Shown here: positions 1 to 8,764 of the stretch, one piece after another | Layout of the letters: every line of letters begins with the position of its first letter | Numbering within the stretch: the stretch's first letter is position 1 | DNA from: Chloroflexota bacterium | GTDB taxonomy: Bacteria; Chloroflexota; Anaerolineae; UBA4142; SHND01 | DNA: 64,000 nucleotides | NCBI GenBank assembly: GCA_004295045.1 | Contig: SHND01000017.1 | Location: forward strand, 1 to 64,000 | Direction: 5' to 3' | Translations under genes and position numbers: made by a program | Notes under the pieces: model-generated | The model's input: the letters and a program-made list of their open reading frames with translations, nothing else | Told to the model about the DNA's origin: nothing | The model's database searches: none

Positions 1-28
1 ACTGAGCCGCGCCGACGAGGCGCGGTAG
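1..28 (+). CDS. C-terminal tail of an upstream gene (partial)
   Basis: An open frame enters from the left edge and ends at TAG 26-28, reading LSRADEAR before the stop. It lies 1 base upstream of the ATP-binding gene that follows. ABC permeases of the Wzm type usually precede a Wzt-type ATPase, so it may be the end of the permease, but eight residues cannot identify it. Confidence 0.3.
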
Positions 29-29
29 T

Positions 30-1364
30 ATGCTCGCAAACTCTATGTCTGACATCGCCATCCGCGTCGAAAATCTCGGCAAGCAATACAAGATTGGTCG
101 TTTGCAAAAGCGGCACGATACGCTGCGGGATGCCATCGTGGGAACGTTCAAACGTTCAACGTTCAACGTTCCAACGTTCCAACGTTCCAACGTTCAACGC
201 GCGAACGACGATTCCATCTGGGCTTTGCGCGACGTCTCGTTCGAGGTCAAACGCGGCGAAGTGGTGGGCATCATCGGACGCAACGGCGCGGGCAAAAGCA
301 CGCTGTTGAAAATCTTGTCGCGCATCACGGAACCGACAACGGGCGCGGTGGATTTGTACGGGCGCGTGGCATCGCTGCTCGAAGTGGGGACGGGGTTTCA
401 TCCCGAACTGACGGGACGCGAAAATATTTTTTTGAACGGCGCGATCCTTGGGATGCGGAAAACGGAAATCGAAAAGAAATTCGACGAGATTGTGGCGTTC
501 GCCGAAGTGGAGAAATTTATTGATACGCCGGTGAAACGCTATTCGAGCGGGATGTATGTGCGGCTCGCGTTCGCGGTGGCGGCGCATCTGGAACCGGAAA
601 TTCTTTTGGTGGACGAAGTGCTGGCGGTGGGCGACGCGGCGTTTCAAAAGAAATGTTTGGGTAAGATGGGCGATGTGGCGCGCGAGGGGCGGACGGTGTT
701 GTTTGTGAGTCATAATACCGTAGCGATGAAATTGCTATGCACGCGTGCACTCTGGTTCAACGAAGGTCAGATTCTTCAGGACGCTGACGCTCATAATGTT
801 GTCGGAAATTATTTGGCGTCATTGGGTGAACCTTCAAAGCGCGATGGCGATTTATCGAAAGCTTTTCGCCGTTACAGCACAGGCGAGGCTAGGTTTCAGC
901 TGGTTAGCGTGGCAAACCATTTGGGAGCAACAACTACGAGTCTTTATCTGGGTGATCCTTTTCGAATCAATTTTTGTCTTCAAGTGAAGCAAGAGATTCC
1001 GGAAGCTGTGATTGAAGTAAATATCGTTGATACGGATGGAATGGAGATTGCTTCTGCACGTACTTTGGATGGAGAGAACCTTGCCATTGCGCTGCCCGTT
1101 GGAACACATGAAATTACCTTGGATTCAAATTTGTTTTTGCTGCCGCGAAAATATCTGATCGAGTTGATTGTGTATCATTTGCAAGGACAACAAATTGATT
1201 GGGTTGAGCACGCGGCAGAATTCGAAGTAATGAATCACGCGCGCGAGGGGGTTGATAATTATCGCTATTGGCCGATTATGCGTGGATATGTACGCACTCC
1301 TGCAAAGTGGCATTTACCACAAGGGTTGAGATCGGCTCGACAAACCCCGCGCCCGGAGTTGTGA
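30..1364 (+). CDS. Wzt/TagH-type polysaccharide ABC transporter, ATP-binding subunit
   Basis: This is the ATPase of a polysaccharide or teichoic-acid exporter that would power a Wzm-like permease at the inner face of the membrane. Walker A (GRNGAGKST) is near residues 83-91, the ABC signature (YSSGMYVRLA) near 171-180 and Walker B (ILLVDE) near 191-196. The roughly 175 residues after 270 match the position of a Wzt C-terminal glycan-recognition domain. ATG 30 lies one base after the preceding stop; ATG 45 (MSDIAIRV) is an equally good start. Residues about 38-57 are encoded by a tandem of 7-8 bp words (143-199) placed just before the conserved strand ahead of Walker A, an in-frame expansion not expected in the family. 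Confidence 0.9.
   Translation: MLANSMSDIAIRVENLGKQYKIGRLQKRHDTLRDAIVGTFKRSTFNVPTFQRSNVQRANDDSIWALRDVSFEVKRGEVVGIIGRNGAGKSTLLKILSRITEPTTGAVDLYGRVASLLEVGTGFHPELTGRENIFLNGAILGMRKTEIEKKFDEIVAFAEVEKFIDTPVKRYSSGMYVRLAFAVAAHLEPEILLVDEVLAVGDAAFQKKCLGKMGDVAREGRTVLFVSHNTVAMKLLCTRALWFNEGQILQDADAHNVVGNYLASLGEPSKRDGDLSKAFRRYSTGEARFQLVSVANHLGATTTSLYLGDPFRINFCLQVKQEIPEAVIEVNIVDTDGMEIASARTLDGENLAIALPVGTHEITLDSNLFLLPRKYLIELIVYHLQGQQIDWVEHAAEFEVMNHAREGVDNYRYWPIMRGYVRTPAKWHLPQGLRSARQTPRPEL
143..199 (+). repeat. Tandem AACGTTC(A/C) word repeat inside the ABC ATPase gene
   Basis: About seven consecutive 7-8 base units, variants of AACGTTCA and AACGTTCC, run through the reading frame and encode alternating TF, QRSNV and similar residues. 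The frame stays open through the array, and the flanking sequence is ordinary ABC ATPase on both sides. Confidence 0.85.
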
Positions 1365-1368
1365 ATCT

Positions 1369-2547
1369 GTGACTTTATTTGAGATGACCGCTCGTTTTAG
1401 AAGCATATCGAAAAGCATTGCGAGTAAGATGTTGGGCCGCGAGATCTATTTCTTTCCAACGGAAAATAGACCCATTGTATTTTCTGCTGAACCAGATACG
1501 TTGTATCTTTTGCCGCTTTGCTATTCTTATCGGGCTTCGTCGGAGGGAACAATTACCTATGAATTTTTGGAGGATGGCAAAGATCTGGAATATGAGCTCT
1601 TTGAGTTGGAATTCACCGACAAGTTTCGGGGAGTGAATGGATTACTGTGCCTCTCGTTTAGCTATCCCAGCGTCGAACGCGGCGATACTCTGCGAATCAA
1701 TATTACAGATTCTATGGCATGGCTCAATTCCAAGTTGATTACAAGCAAGGCTCATTACCGTTCGCCGGGTCGAAAGTTTAATGCACAAATCAGGTTACAG
1801 CAAGGCGAAAAATTCTTTTCTCGCTCTTGTACGCATTATCTCCAGTATGCCGACAAACCGATCGCGCGCGATTATTATTTCGGTGATGATTATTCAGATT
1901 ATCCCAAGCAAACAGACATTAACGGTGCGCTGAAGCTTGTAAATCAATTTTCCTTACAAGGGCGGTTGTTAGAAATTGGGTGCGCGTTAGGTATCTACAC
2001 CTCTGCATTCTTGAATATGGGTTTTGATGCATATGGTTTAGATATTTCCGAGTTTGCCATTCAAGAAGCAGAAAAGCGGATTGGGTCAGAGCGCGTTGCG
2101 CTATGTGATTTGGATGAATCCGAGATCCCGTTTCATGGGACATTTAACGTTATTTGGATGTGGGATGTGCTGGAGCATTCTCGCGATCCGTACAGACTCT
2201 TGCAAAAAGTGACCCGCGCCGCATCACCTGATGCGCGCCTTATTATTCGTACTGCCAATGCCAATTCTTTGACACATCGGCTTTTTGGAGATGATTGGGA
2301 AGGCTTTACTGATTACTCACATTACGGTATTGAACAGGTATCTGACAAGTCGCTTGCGCATTGGCTCGGCGAATTGGGTTGGAAGCAAGATTTTTGGGAA
2401 TGCAATTCTGTTTGGATTGAAGGTGTCGATCCCGTCCTACATCGCTTGAGAGAAGCGTTTGGGAGGTTACCCGAACTCAAAACATTGCTATCGGAACGGA
2501 ACTTGGGTGATCTGATCTTGGTCGTTGCAACAAAAAACGAATCCTAG
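1369..2547 (+). CDS. SAM-dependent methyltransferase with a novel N-terminal domain
   Basis: The C-terminal half is a class I (Rossmann) methyltransferase: motif I is LLEIGCALGIYTSAFL near residues 199-214, the acidic loop is AYGLDIS, and VIWMWDVLEH is the post-II region. Roughly the first 180 residues are a beta-rich segment I do not recognise. It probably modifies a sugar or glycan residue, given the surrounding glycosyltransferases. The start is GTG 1369, 4 bases after the previous stop; ATG 1384 is an alternative. Substrate unknown. Confidence 0.8.
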   Translation: MTLFEMTARFRSISKSIASKMLGREIYFFPTENRPIVFSAEPDTLYLLPLCYSYRASSEGTITYEFLEDGKDLEYELFELEFTDKFRGVNGLLCLSFSYPSVERGDTLRINITDSMAWLNSKLITSKAHYRSPGRKFNAQIRLQQGEKFFSRSCTHYLQYADKPIARDYYFGDDYSDYPKQTDINGALKLVNQFSLQGRLLEIGCALGIYTSAFLNMGFDAYGLDISEFAIQEAEKRIGSERVALCDLDESEIPFHGTFNVIWMWDVLEHSRDPYRLLQKVTRAASPDARLIIRTANANSLTHRLFGDDWEGFTDYSHYGIEQVSDKSLAHWLGELGWKQDFWECNSVWIEGVDPVLHRLREAFGRLPELKTLLSERNLGDLILVVATKNES

Positions 2548-2553
2548 AAAACT

Positions 2554-3159
2554 ATGTTCGACTTGCCATATCATTTTCGTCGTTTCAAGCAGCTGTTGCG
2601 AATGGAGCCGCCGCATCGCGTAACTGCGCCTCCCCAATTGCGAATGATTAGATTATTTGAATCTGAGCCGATAACTCTGGCATCGTTGAATCGTTCTTAT
2701 CGGGTGATTGGCTATTCCGCTGAATACAGACAAAAGTGGATAGATCTCTTGAATTCGAATAATGACTTGGGCTACTGGGATAATGACCGGTTCACAAACG
2801 AACTATTGGCTAATATGGTTCCCGATTCTGAAATCCTGGTTCTTGATGGAGAGAAACTTTTCGGAGCATGTACCGCATTTCGCTTGGCATTGTATGAACC
2901 GTATGCTGTTCTTGCATATCCCATTGTCCAGACAAGCTATCGGAATAAAGGTGTTGGTACGTTTCTGATTTCCCAGACTCTTTTTCGCTGCCAGCAAGCA
3001 GGTTTTCCAGGCATCATCCTACATACAGACGATTTTCGAACTCATGCAATTCAGGCGTATCTCAAACTTGGGTTTGTACCTGATCTGGAGACCAGCCCAG
3101 AAACACGCGAACGTTGGCAGAACTTTCTCGATGCACTTGATATTTCGCGCAAAATGTGA
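2554..3159 (+). CDS. GNAT-family N-acetyltransferase
   Basis: A 201-residue protein whose second half carries the acetyl-CoA-binding signature of GCN5-related acetyltransferases (SYRNKGVGTFLISQTLF, the R/Q-x-x-G-x-G/A loop) followed by the usual last helix and strand (AIQAYLKLGFVPD). The first ~60 residues are an extension before the core. In this context it likely acetylates an amino sugar or amino-acid substituent of the glycan (inference). Its stop overlaps the next start, indicating translational coupling. Confidence 0.8.
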   Translation: MFDLPYHFRRFKQLLRMEPPHRVTAPPQLRMIRLFESEPITLASLNRSYRVIGYSAEYRQKWIDLLNSNNDLGYWDNDRFTNELLANMVPDSEILVLDGEKLFGACTAFRLALYEPYAVLAYPIVQTSYRNKGVGTFLISQTLFRCQQAGFPGIILHTDDFRTHAIQAYLKLGFVPDLETSPETRERWQNFLDALDISRKM

Positions 3160-4316
3160 TGCATATTTTACTTGTCGGACGCGGCGATATAATTCATGTT
3201 CAGCGTTTCCTGCAGCTTGCACTTGAGGCGGGGCACCAAGTTACTCTGGTTGATCAACATGACCCAAAACCGGGGGGGGCAATCGGATATGCCTTTGTGC
3301 CGTATCCATCGCGTCCCAACGTGGGACCGCTGTCCCGCTTTCGCCATATGAATCGCTTGACGTTGCGCTGGACGCGCAGGCGTTTAAAAATGATCTGGAA
3401 GAAGGTATGTCCCGATGTAGTGCATGTGCAGTACGTGGACTATCGCGCGTTTGATTGTGCCAAGGCAGGTTTACATCCGTTGGTCTTGACGCTGATGGGT
3501 GTGGAAATCAGCCGCGCGCTAGTAGACAGTACAGACAAAGACCTACGTATGGCGTATATCGAGACCTTGCGGCGCGCCAATTACATAACGGCAGATGTAC
3601 AGGTGGAATTGGATTACTGTCAACGATTGGCAGGAGAAATCCTTGAGACCGGATTGTTCTTTTATGGCATTGACCTTGCGAAATTCAAACCTGATGCCCA
3701 AGCCGGGGCTGCGCTGCGCGCACAGCTCGGTTTCAAGTCCGAGACGAAAATCGTCTTGAGTATACGCCGCTTGGAACCTACACTCGGACAAGAGAATATC
3801 TTGACCGCGTTTGCCCACGCAGTGGAAGGGTTGGATTTCGACGCGAGCCTCGTTTTTCTAAGGCATCATTCCTTCATCACTCCGCCGAGATACGAACAGA
3901 GTTTGCTTGAATTGGCGCAGCAACTGGGCATTGGTCATAGAGTGCGATGGTTCGATGGGGTTGCAAATGCGCAAATGCCCGCGCTGTACAACATGGCGGA
4001 TGTGGTGGTTAACTTCCCCGATTTGGATGGACTGCCAGTGAGTTTGCTGGAGGCAGCAGCGTGCAAACGTCCCACCATCACGTGCGCTCTGCCAGTCTAT
4101 CGGGAATTTTTAGCGGCTAGTGCGTTTCTTGCTGTTGCGCCGGGAGATACCAGCGCGCTGGGCAAAACACTGCGCCAAGTGTTGAAAGGACAGCTGCCAA
4201 ATCTTCAAACGCAATTGGAAAAGAACCATCGATTAATTGCAGAACGGTATGAACAAAAAGTTTGTTTTGAAAAGATGGAAAAGATATATCAACAAGTGGC
4301 AAGAACCGAGGTGTAG
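3159..4316 (+). CDS. Glycosyltransferase family 4
   Basis: A GT-B fold retaining glycosyltransferase. The N-terminal Rossmann strand is MHILLVGRGDIIHVQRFL, and the C-terminal nucleotide-sugar domain starts near VLSIRRLEP. The acceptor/donor region reads NFPDLDGLPVSLLEAA in place of the usual EGxPxxxxEA. ATG 3159 overlaps the upstream stop by one base (TGATG); GTG 3156 is possible. The donor sugar cannot be read from sequence. Confidence 0.85.
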   Translation: MHILLVGRGDIIHVQRFLQLALEAGHQVTLVDQHDPKPGGAIGYAFVPYPSRPNVGPLSRFRHMNRLTLRWTRRRLKMIWKKVCPDVVHVQYVDYRAFDCAKAGLHPLVLTLMGVEISRALVDSTDKDLRMAYIETLRRANYITADVQVELDYCQRLAGEILETGLFFYGIDLAKFKPDAQAGAALRAQLGFKSETKIVLSIRRLEPTLGQENILTAFAHAVEGLDFDASLVFLRHHSFITPPRYEQSLLELAQQLGIGHRVRWFDGVANAQMPALYNMADVVVNFPDLDGLPVSLLEAAACKRPTITCALPVYREFLAASAFLAVAPGDTSALGKTLRQVLKGQLPNLQTQLEKNHRLIAERYEQKVCFEKMEKIYQQVARTEV

Positions 4317-4383
4317 ACCTTGATGTCTTGTTGGCAACAGCATCTGTCCTAGAATTGCAAAGCTGTAACTCGCGCAAACACTA

Positions 4384-4482
4384 ATGAACATCGCGCTGTA
4401 TCACAACCTCACCTCCGGTGGCAGCAAGCGTGAGAGGTATGAATTTGCCATAATTTTACCTTATGAAAATTGCGGTCATTGA
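4384..4482 (+). pseudogene. Remnant of a GT4 glycosyltransferase N-terminus
   Basis: In the 146-base gap between two glycosyltransferase genes, an ATG opens a 32-codon frame starting MNIALYHNLTSGGSKRERYE. That is a typical first strand and G-rich loop of GT4 enzymes. After EFA the similarity to the family stops, and the frame terminates inside the next gene. It looks like the scar of a deleted glycosyltransferase gene. Confidence 0.5.
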
Positions 4483-5707
4483 CTATTTTGCAAACGTGGG
4501 CGGGGGGCGAAGATATACTGCATCGCTTGTCAAAGGGCTCAAATACTGCAACCCCGAGATAGAGATAAAGTTTGTCTCGAGCAAAAAAGCCCTAAATGAT
4601 CAATCGTTCGGAAATCTGGATGGATTTGTTTCGGAACAGGTGGGACTGACAACGAGCGAGACGCTGCGCGCACAAATTCCAAATGGACGCATTCACGGCA
4701 TACCGGGAACGTGGCGCGCCAAAATGGGCGTACAGCAATTTTTGTTGAAAACTCGATATGCTCTGGGCTCACAAATTGCTCGCGCAGTCCAAGACGCAGA
4801 CATTCTTTTTTTTGCCTGGCCTGATTTTCATGTAACGTTTCCGATCCAAAAACCGTTTGCACTGACCGTCCACGATCTAATCTGGCGGCATAATGATCTT
4901 GTTACGCAAGCACAAGTAACGCGACTGAACCAAAACGCTGCTTCGCTCTTGCAACGAAGCAGCGCCGTAATTACCTTGACGCCTTCGATGCGACGGGAGG
5001 TTGACGAGGCGTTTCCAGGCTCGGCGCAAAAAACTCGCGTTATCTACTCTCCATTGCCCGAATTGCCGCGCGGCTTGTCATCACCCGCACGCGACAAATG
5101 GTTGTCTTTACAGCACGTTCGTTCGCCATTCGTCCTCGTCGTTGGCGGATTGTGGGCGCACAAGAACCATCTAACTTTGTTGCAAGCGATTGCGCGTCTG
5201 AAACAAGAACATACTGCAATCCAACTCGTCTGCACCGGTCAGTACACGGATGAGGCATTTAGTTCTCAACCGGCTGCGACGCGATGGGGTTTGGCGAAAA
5301 CACTACGCGAATTGGCAAACAATTTGGGATTGGAATCGGGTAAGGATGTCATAGGGCTGGGCAGCACAAGCGATATAGAATTGGCGACGCTTTATGAAGC
5401 AGCGACATGTTTTGTCGCACCCTCGACCTATGAAGGTGGGAGCTTGCCGATGTTAGAAGCGGTCGCCCACCAGTGTCCAGTTGCATGTTCGGACATTTCG
5501 GTATTCCGCGATATCGCTTCATATTTTCAACTCACGCCGAGATTTTTTGTTCCGACAAATGCAGACGCTCTAGCGACCGAAATCGCGCGCATCCTGGAAC
5601 AGCCGATCAGCCGCACCGAATGCAAAGAAATGGCACAACGCGTCAAGCAGCGTACCTGGCGCGACGCGGCACAAGAATATCTTGGAGTGTTATATGAGAT
5701 TGCCTGA
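4463..5707 (+). CDS. Glycosyltransferase family 4
   Basis: GT4 enzyme of 414 residues. The N-terminus has the glycine-rich loop VGGGRRYTASLVKGL; the central hinge reads PFVLVVGGLWAHKNHLTLLQ, with the N-H-L loop used for donor phosphate contacts. The C-terminal motif is PSTYEGGSLPMLEAV, with the two glutamates of the EX7E signature. It most resembles mannosyl/rhamnosyl-type GT4s (inference). The gene overlaps the start of the next one by 14 bases. Confidence 0.88.
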   Translation: MKIAVIDYFANVGGGRRYTASLVKGLKYCNPEIEIKFVSSKKALNDQSFGNLDGFVSEQVGLTTSETLRAQIPNGRIHGIPGTWRAKMGVQQFLLKTRYALGSQIARAVQDADILFFAWPDFHVTFPIQKPFALTVHDLIWRHNDLVTQAQVTRLNQNAASLLQRSSAVITLTPSMRREVDEAFPGSAQKTRVIYSPLPELPRGLSSPARDKWLSLQHVRSPFVLVVGGLWAHKNHLTLLQAIARLKQEHTAIQLVCTGQYTDEAFSSQPAATRWGLAKTLRELANNLGLESGKDVIGLGSTSDIELATLYEAATCFVAPSTYEGGSLPMLEAVAHQCPVACSDISVFRDIASYFQLTPRFFVPTNADALATEIARILEQPISRTECKEMAQRVKQRTWRDAAQEYLGVLYEIA

Positions 5708-6731
5708 CAAATCGAGGATGTTCAAGATCTGCGCTATTGTTCTGGCATATGGCTCGCGCACTGACGTTGCACAAGCCATTCAATCTTTGCAAGCGGCAGA
5801 AGGAAAGATTGAGATTGTTGTGGTGCAGAATGGGTTGGCTGATTCAGAGCTGGATTGGTTAGCCCAAGCGTTCCCTTTTGTTTCCTTTGTTCGCAATGCC
5901 CGAAATTGCGGAGCAGCGGGAGGAAGGAATCTTGCTCTGCGCACAGAGACTGCTGCAAAAGCAGATTATTTTTTTTTCCTTGATCGTGATGCAACCATTG
6001 AGCCGAACGCTATAACCAAGTTAGTTGAAGCAGAGGGTATGCTGCCCGACGCAGCGCTTCTCAGCACTCTCATTCTGGTGCGCGAGAATCCCGCCAAGAT
6101 ACACTCGGCGGGCGGGACAATTGACGCACGCACATTCGATGAAGTCCATTATCACCATGCTCCCACGCGCGCTGTGATGCCCGTTGATTTCGTCGTGACA
6201 ACCGCCGCGCTCGTTTCGAGGCATGTACTCGAACAGGTCGGACTTTTCGATGAGCGTTACTTTGCTTATTATGAAGATTTGGATTGGGCCCATCGCGCCA
6301 AGATTTTAGGTTTCAACCACTATGTTGTGCGTGATGCCATCGGCTATCACAATCAAGAACGCTCGCGATTTCATCCGCTGGTTAGTTACTATATCTCGCG
6401 CAATCGTTTGTTGTTTCTGACCAAGCACAAATTTCTCGAGTCAAAATTCACCAAACGCACTTGGGAGTTCATTTTGCAACAGATAGGAAACGGACTAGGG
6501 ATTATTTTCTCGCTCCGTCCCCCAAGTCTGACCTGTTTTGTCGCGCAGTTACAGGGAGTGTTTGATTATCTGCGGGGGCATTATGGACGCGCGCCACGCT
6601 GGACCGAAACTCCCACTCCGGAATTGTGGGAGGTACGCTTTTGGATTTTCTCGACACACTCACAGTTATTCAATCAGGCACGAAAACTAAAGCGCACAAT
6701 TCGTTCAAAAGGAATCATGTTGCGTGGCTAG
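5694..6731 (+). CDS. Glycosyltransferase family 2 (WbbL/rhamnosyltransferase-like)
   Basis: GT-A fold inverting enzyme. It has the first strand CAIVLAYGSRTDVAQAI, a DRD metal-binding motif in FFLDRDATIEP, and YEDLDWAHRA, the typical ED/W motif of rhamnosyltransferase-like GT2s. ATG 5694 is preceded at 6 bases by GGAG and overlaps the end of the upstream gene; ATG 5718 is also possible. About 345 residues, usual for the WbbL group. Confidence 0.87.
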   Translation: MRLPDKSRMFKICAIVLAYGSRTDVAQAIQSLQAAEGKIEIVVVQNGLADSELDWLAQAFPFVSFVRNARNCGAAGGRNLALRTETAAKADYFFFLDRDATIEPNAITKLVEAEGMLPDAALLSTLILVRENPAKIHSAGGTIDARTFDEVHYHHAPTRAVMPVDFVVTTAALVSRHVLEQVGLFDERYFAYYEDLDWAHRAKILGFNHYVVRDAIGYHNQERSRFHPLVSYYISRNRLLFLTKHKFLESKFTKRTWEFILQQIGNGLGIIFSLRPPSLTCFVAQLQGVFDYLRGHYGRAPRWTETPTPELWEVRFWIFSTHSQLFNQARKLKRTIRSKGIMLRG

Positions 6732-7611
6732 AATCTTGACAGCATATCCGCAGAAACAAGTGAAGCGGTTAGAGTACACACTTTATGGAATTATGCTGGG
6801 AGCGCTCTTTCTTATTTATTTTGGAAACCGCCTTGTGCTATCACTCGTAGGACGTTTCACGCGCCAGACAAAAAATACAAAGATCATAACAAACTCGCGG
6901 CGCTACGACAGCAGAATTTACGGCGTTGACAACTTGCGTTTCGAGGATTTGCCCGAAGGAAATGTTTGGCGGCAAATGGCAGCGGCGGTGCCTGAAAATG
7001 CGGTCGTTCTAGATGTCGGCTGCTCAACAGGGCATCTTGGACGGATGTTGGTTGACTCTCGACATTGCACCGTGGACGGCATAGAGATTGATCCCGATGC
7101 GGCTGCCATCGCCGCGCAGAGCTATCGTCAGGTCTTTGCGGGCGACCTGAGTGATGGAGATTTTCACAACCACATTCCGCTTGGAGCGTATGATGTTGCC
7201 CTCTATATGGACGTGCTGGAACACCTCGCTGAACCGGGCAGCTTGATCAACCAACTCGAACGTAATCTCAAAGGGAGTGGCTTTGCCCTTGCCAGTATTC
7301 CCAATGTCGCAAATTGGCAGGTTCGTTTTGAGCTGATGCGCGGTCGCTTTGAATATACAGACCTGGGCACAGGAATAATGGACCAGTCGCATTTGCGTTT
7401 TTTCACTCTTTCTACGTTGAAGGGTTTATTTGAACAAAGCGGGTATCAAGTGGATTGGATTGCCGCCTCATTTCCGAATTGGCATCCGCTGTTTGAACCG
7501 TTAAGATTCTTACCTCGCTCTGAAGATATGCGTTTACGTTTGCTTGAACTTTTTCCCGAATTGCTCAGTCGTCAGTTCTTGATTCGGGCGTGTCCGGTCT
7601 GGAAAGCTTGA
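6724..7611 (+). CDS. Membrane-anchored class I SAM methyltransferase
   Basis: One hydrophobic segment near residues 21-40 (GIMLGALFLIYFGNRLVL) precedes a Rossmann methyltransferase with motif I VVLDVGCSTGHLG, acidic loop GIEIDPDAA and VALYMDVLEHL. The pattern fits enzymes that methylate glycans at the membrane. It starts at GTG 6724, overlapping the upstream gene by 8 bases, which implies coupled translation. Confidence 0.8.
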   Translation: MARILTAYPQKQVKRLEYTLYGIMLGALFLIYFGNRLVLSLVGRFTRQTKNTKIITNSRRYDSRIYGVDNLRFEDLPEGNVWRQMAAAVPENAVVLDVGCSTGHLGRMLVDSRHCTVDGIEIDPDAAAIAAQSYRQVFAGDLSDGDFHNHIPLGAYDVALYMDVLEHLAEPGSLINQLERNLKGSGFALASIPNVANWQVRFELMRGRFEYTDLGTGIMDQSHLRFFTLSTLKGLFEQSGYQVDWIAASFPNWHPLFEPLRFLPRSEDMRLRLLELFPELLSRQFLIRACPVWKA

Positions 7612-7614
7612 GTG

Positions 7615-8760
7615 ATGCCACTGCACATTCTCTACCTTTCATCTCCGGGCGGTGGACTCGAAACGAATGTGCGCGTACTGGCTCCGGCGCTGCGCGCGGC
7701 GGGTCATGCGGTTTCGATTTTGTATTTAGACGACGGCGTTCAAGAACTCGTACAACTGGGCGCGGATGAGATTATCGAATATCGCGCGCCGAGAGGAGGG
7801 TGGCATTATTATTTTCATCGCGCGACGTTCGGCTTGACGAGTTTCCCTTTAGTTGTACGCACGATTGAAATGGCACGCGCATTGGCGCGTGCTGTCACAG
7901 CAATTCATGCTCGAAAGCCGCTGGATTTGATCGAAATTCCTGAAGTGACTCTGCCATTCGTGAAACTTCCCGTTCCGTATCTTGTTCGTTTGCACTCGGC
8001 GGCATGGACATGGCGTCAGCTGCTCGGCGAAAAACAGCCGCGTGCGGATGCGCTCGAGATACGAATGGAGCGCGCAACGTTGCAAAAAGCGAACGCGGTT
8101 TCTGCGCCAAGCCGCATGTTGGCAGATTTTGTGCGTACAGAGTGCGGCATGGAAAGTTTGCCCATCGAAATCATTCCCTACCCCGTGGACACCAACCGCT
8201 TTTGTCCTGTCGCGCAACGCGCTAATACAAAACGCGTTTTGTTCGTTGGACGCGTCGAAGCGCGCAAAGGCGCGGATGTGTTATTGCGCGCGGTACCGCG
8301 CGTATTGGCACAGCATCCCGACGCGGAATTTATTTTCGCGGGACACGTGAATGAGGAACTGCGAAATTTGGTGGATGCCGCGCCACCGCAGGTGAAATTT
8401 CTCGGCGTTGTGCCGCATGGCGAATTGCCCGCGTTGTATCAGCGCGCGACAGTCGTTGTCGTGCCGTCGTTGTGGGATAATTCGCCAAATGTGATTTATG
8501 AAGCGATGGCGTGCGGCGTGCCGGTTGTCGCGTCGCGTGTTGGAGGTATCCCCGAACTTGTGGAAAATGGCGCGACGGGTTTGCTTGTGCCGCCGCGTGA
8601 TGTTCCAGCCACGACGGAAGCAATCCTTGACCTGCTAAGCAATCGTGCCAGGTGCGCGGAAATGGGAAGACGCGGCAACGAAAAAGCGATAGCGTGTTAC
8701 AAGGTCGAGACCATTCTTGACCAGACCATGGCGGTTTATCAGCATCTAGTCGCACAGTGA
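7615..8760 (+). CDS. Glycosyltransferase family 4
   Basis: GT4 with first strand HILYLSSPGGGLETNVRVL, hinge VLFVGRVEARKGADVLLRA and signature PSLWDNSPNVIYEAMACG. About 380 residues, full length. The start is ATG 7615, three bases after the upstream stop; GTG 7612 is the alternative. One of a run of three GT4 genes on the same strand with gaps of 4 bases or less. Confidence 0.9.
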   Translation: MPLHILYLSSPGGGLETNVRVLAPALRAAGHAVSILYLDDGVQELVQLGADEIIEYRAPRGGWHYYFHRATFGLTSFPLVVRTIEMARALARAVTAIHARKPLDLIEIPEVTLPFVKLPVPYLVRLHSAAWTWRQLLGEKQPRADALEIRMERATLQKANAVSAPSRMLADFVRTECGMESLPIEIIPYPVDTNRFCPVAQRANTKRVLFVGRVEARKGADVLLRAVPRVLAQHPDAEFIFAGHVNEELRNLVDAAPPQVKFLGVVPHGELPALYQRATVVVVPSLWDNSPNVIYEAMACGVPVVASRVGGIPELVENGATGLLVPPRDVPATTEAILDLLSNRARCAEMGRRGNEKAIACYKVETILDQTMAVYQHLVAQ

Positions 8761-8764
8761 GCCA

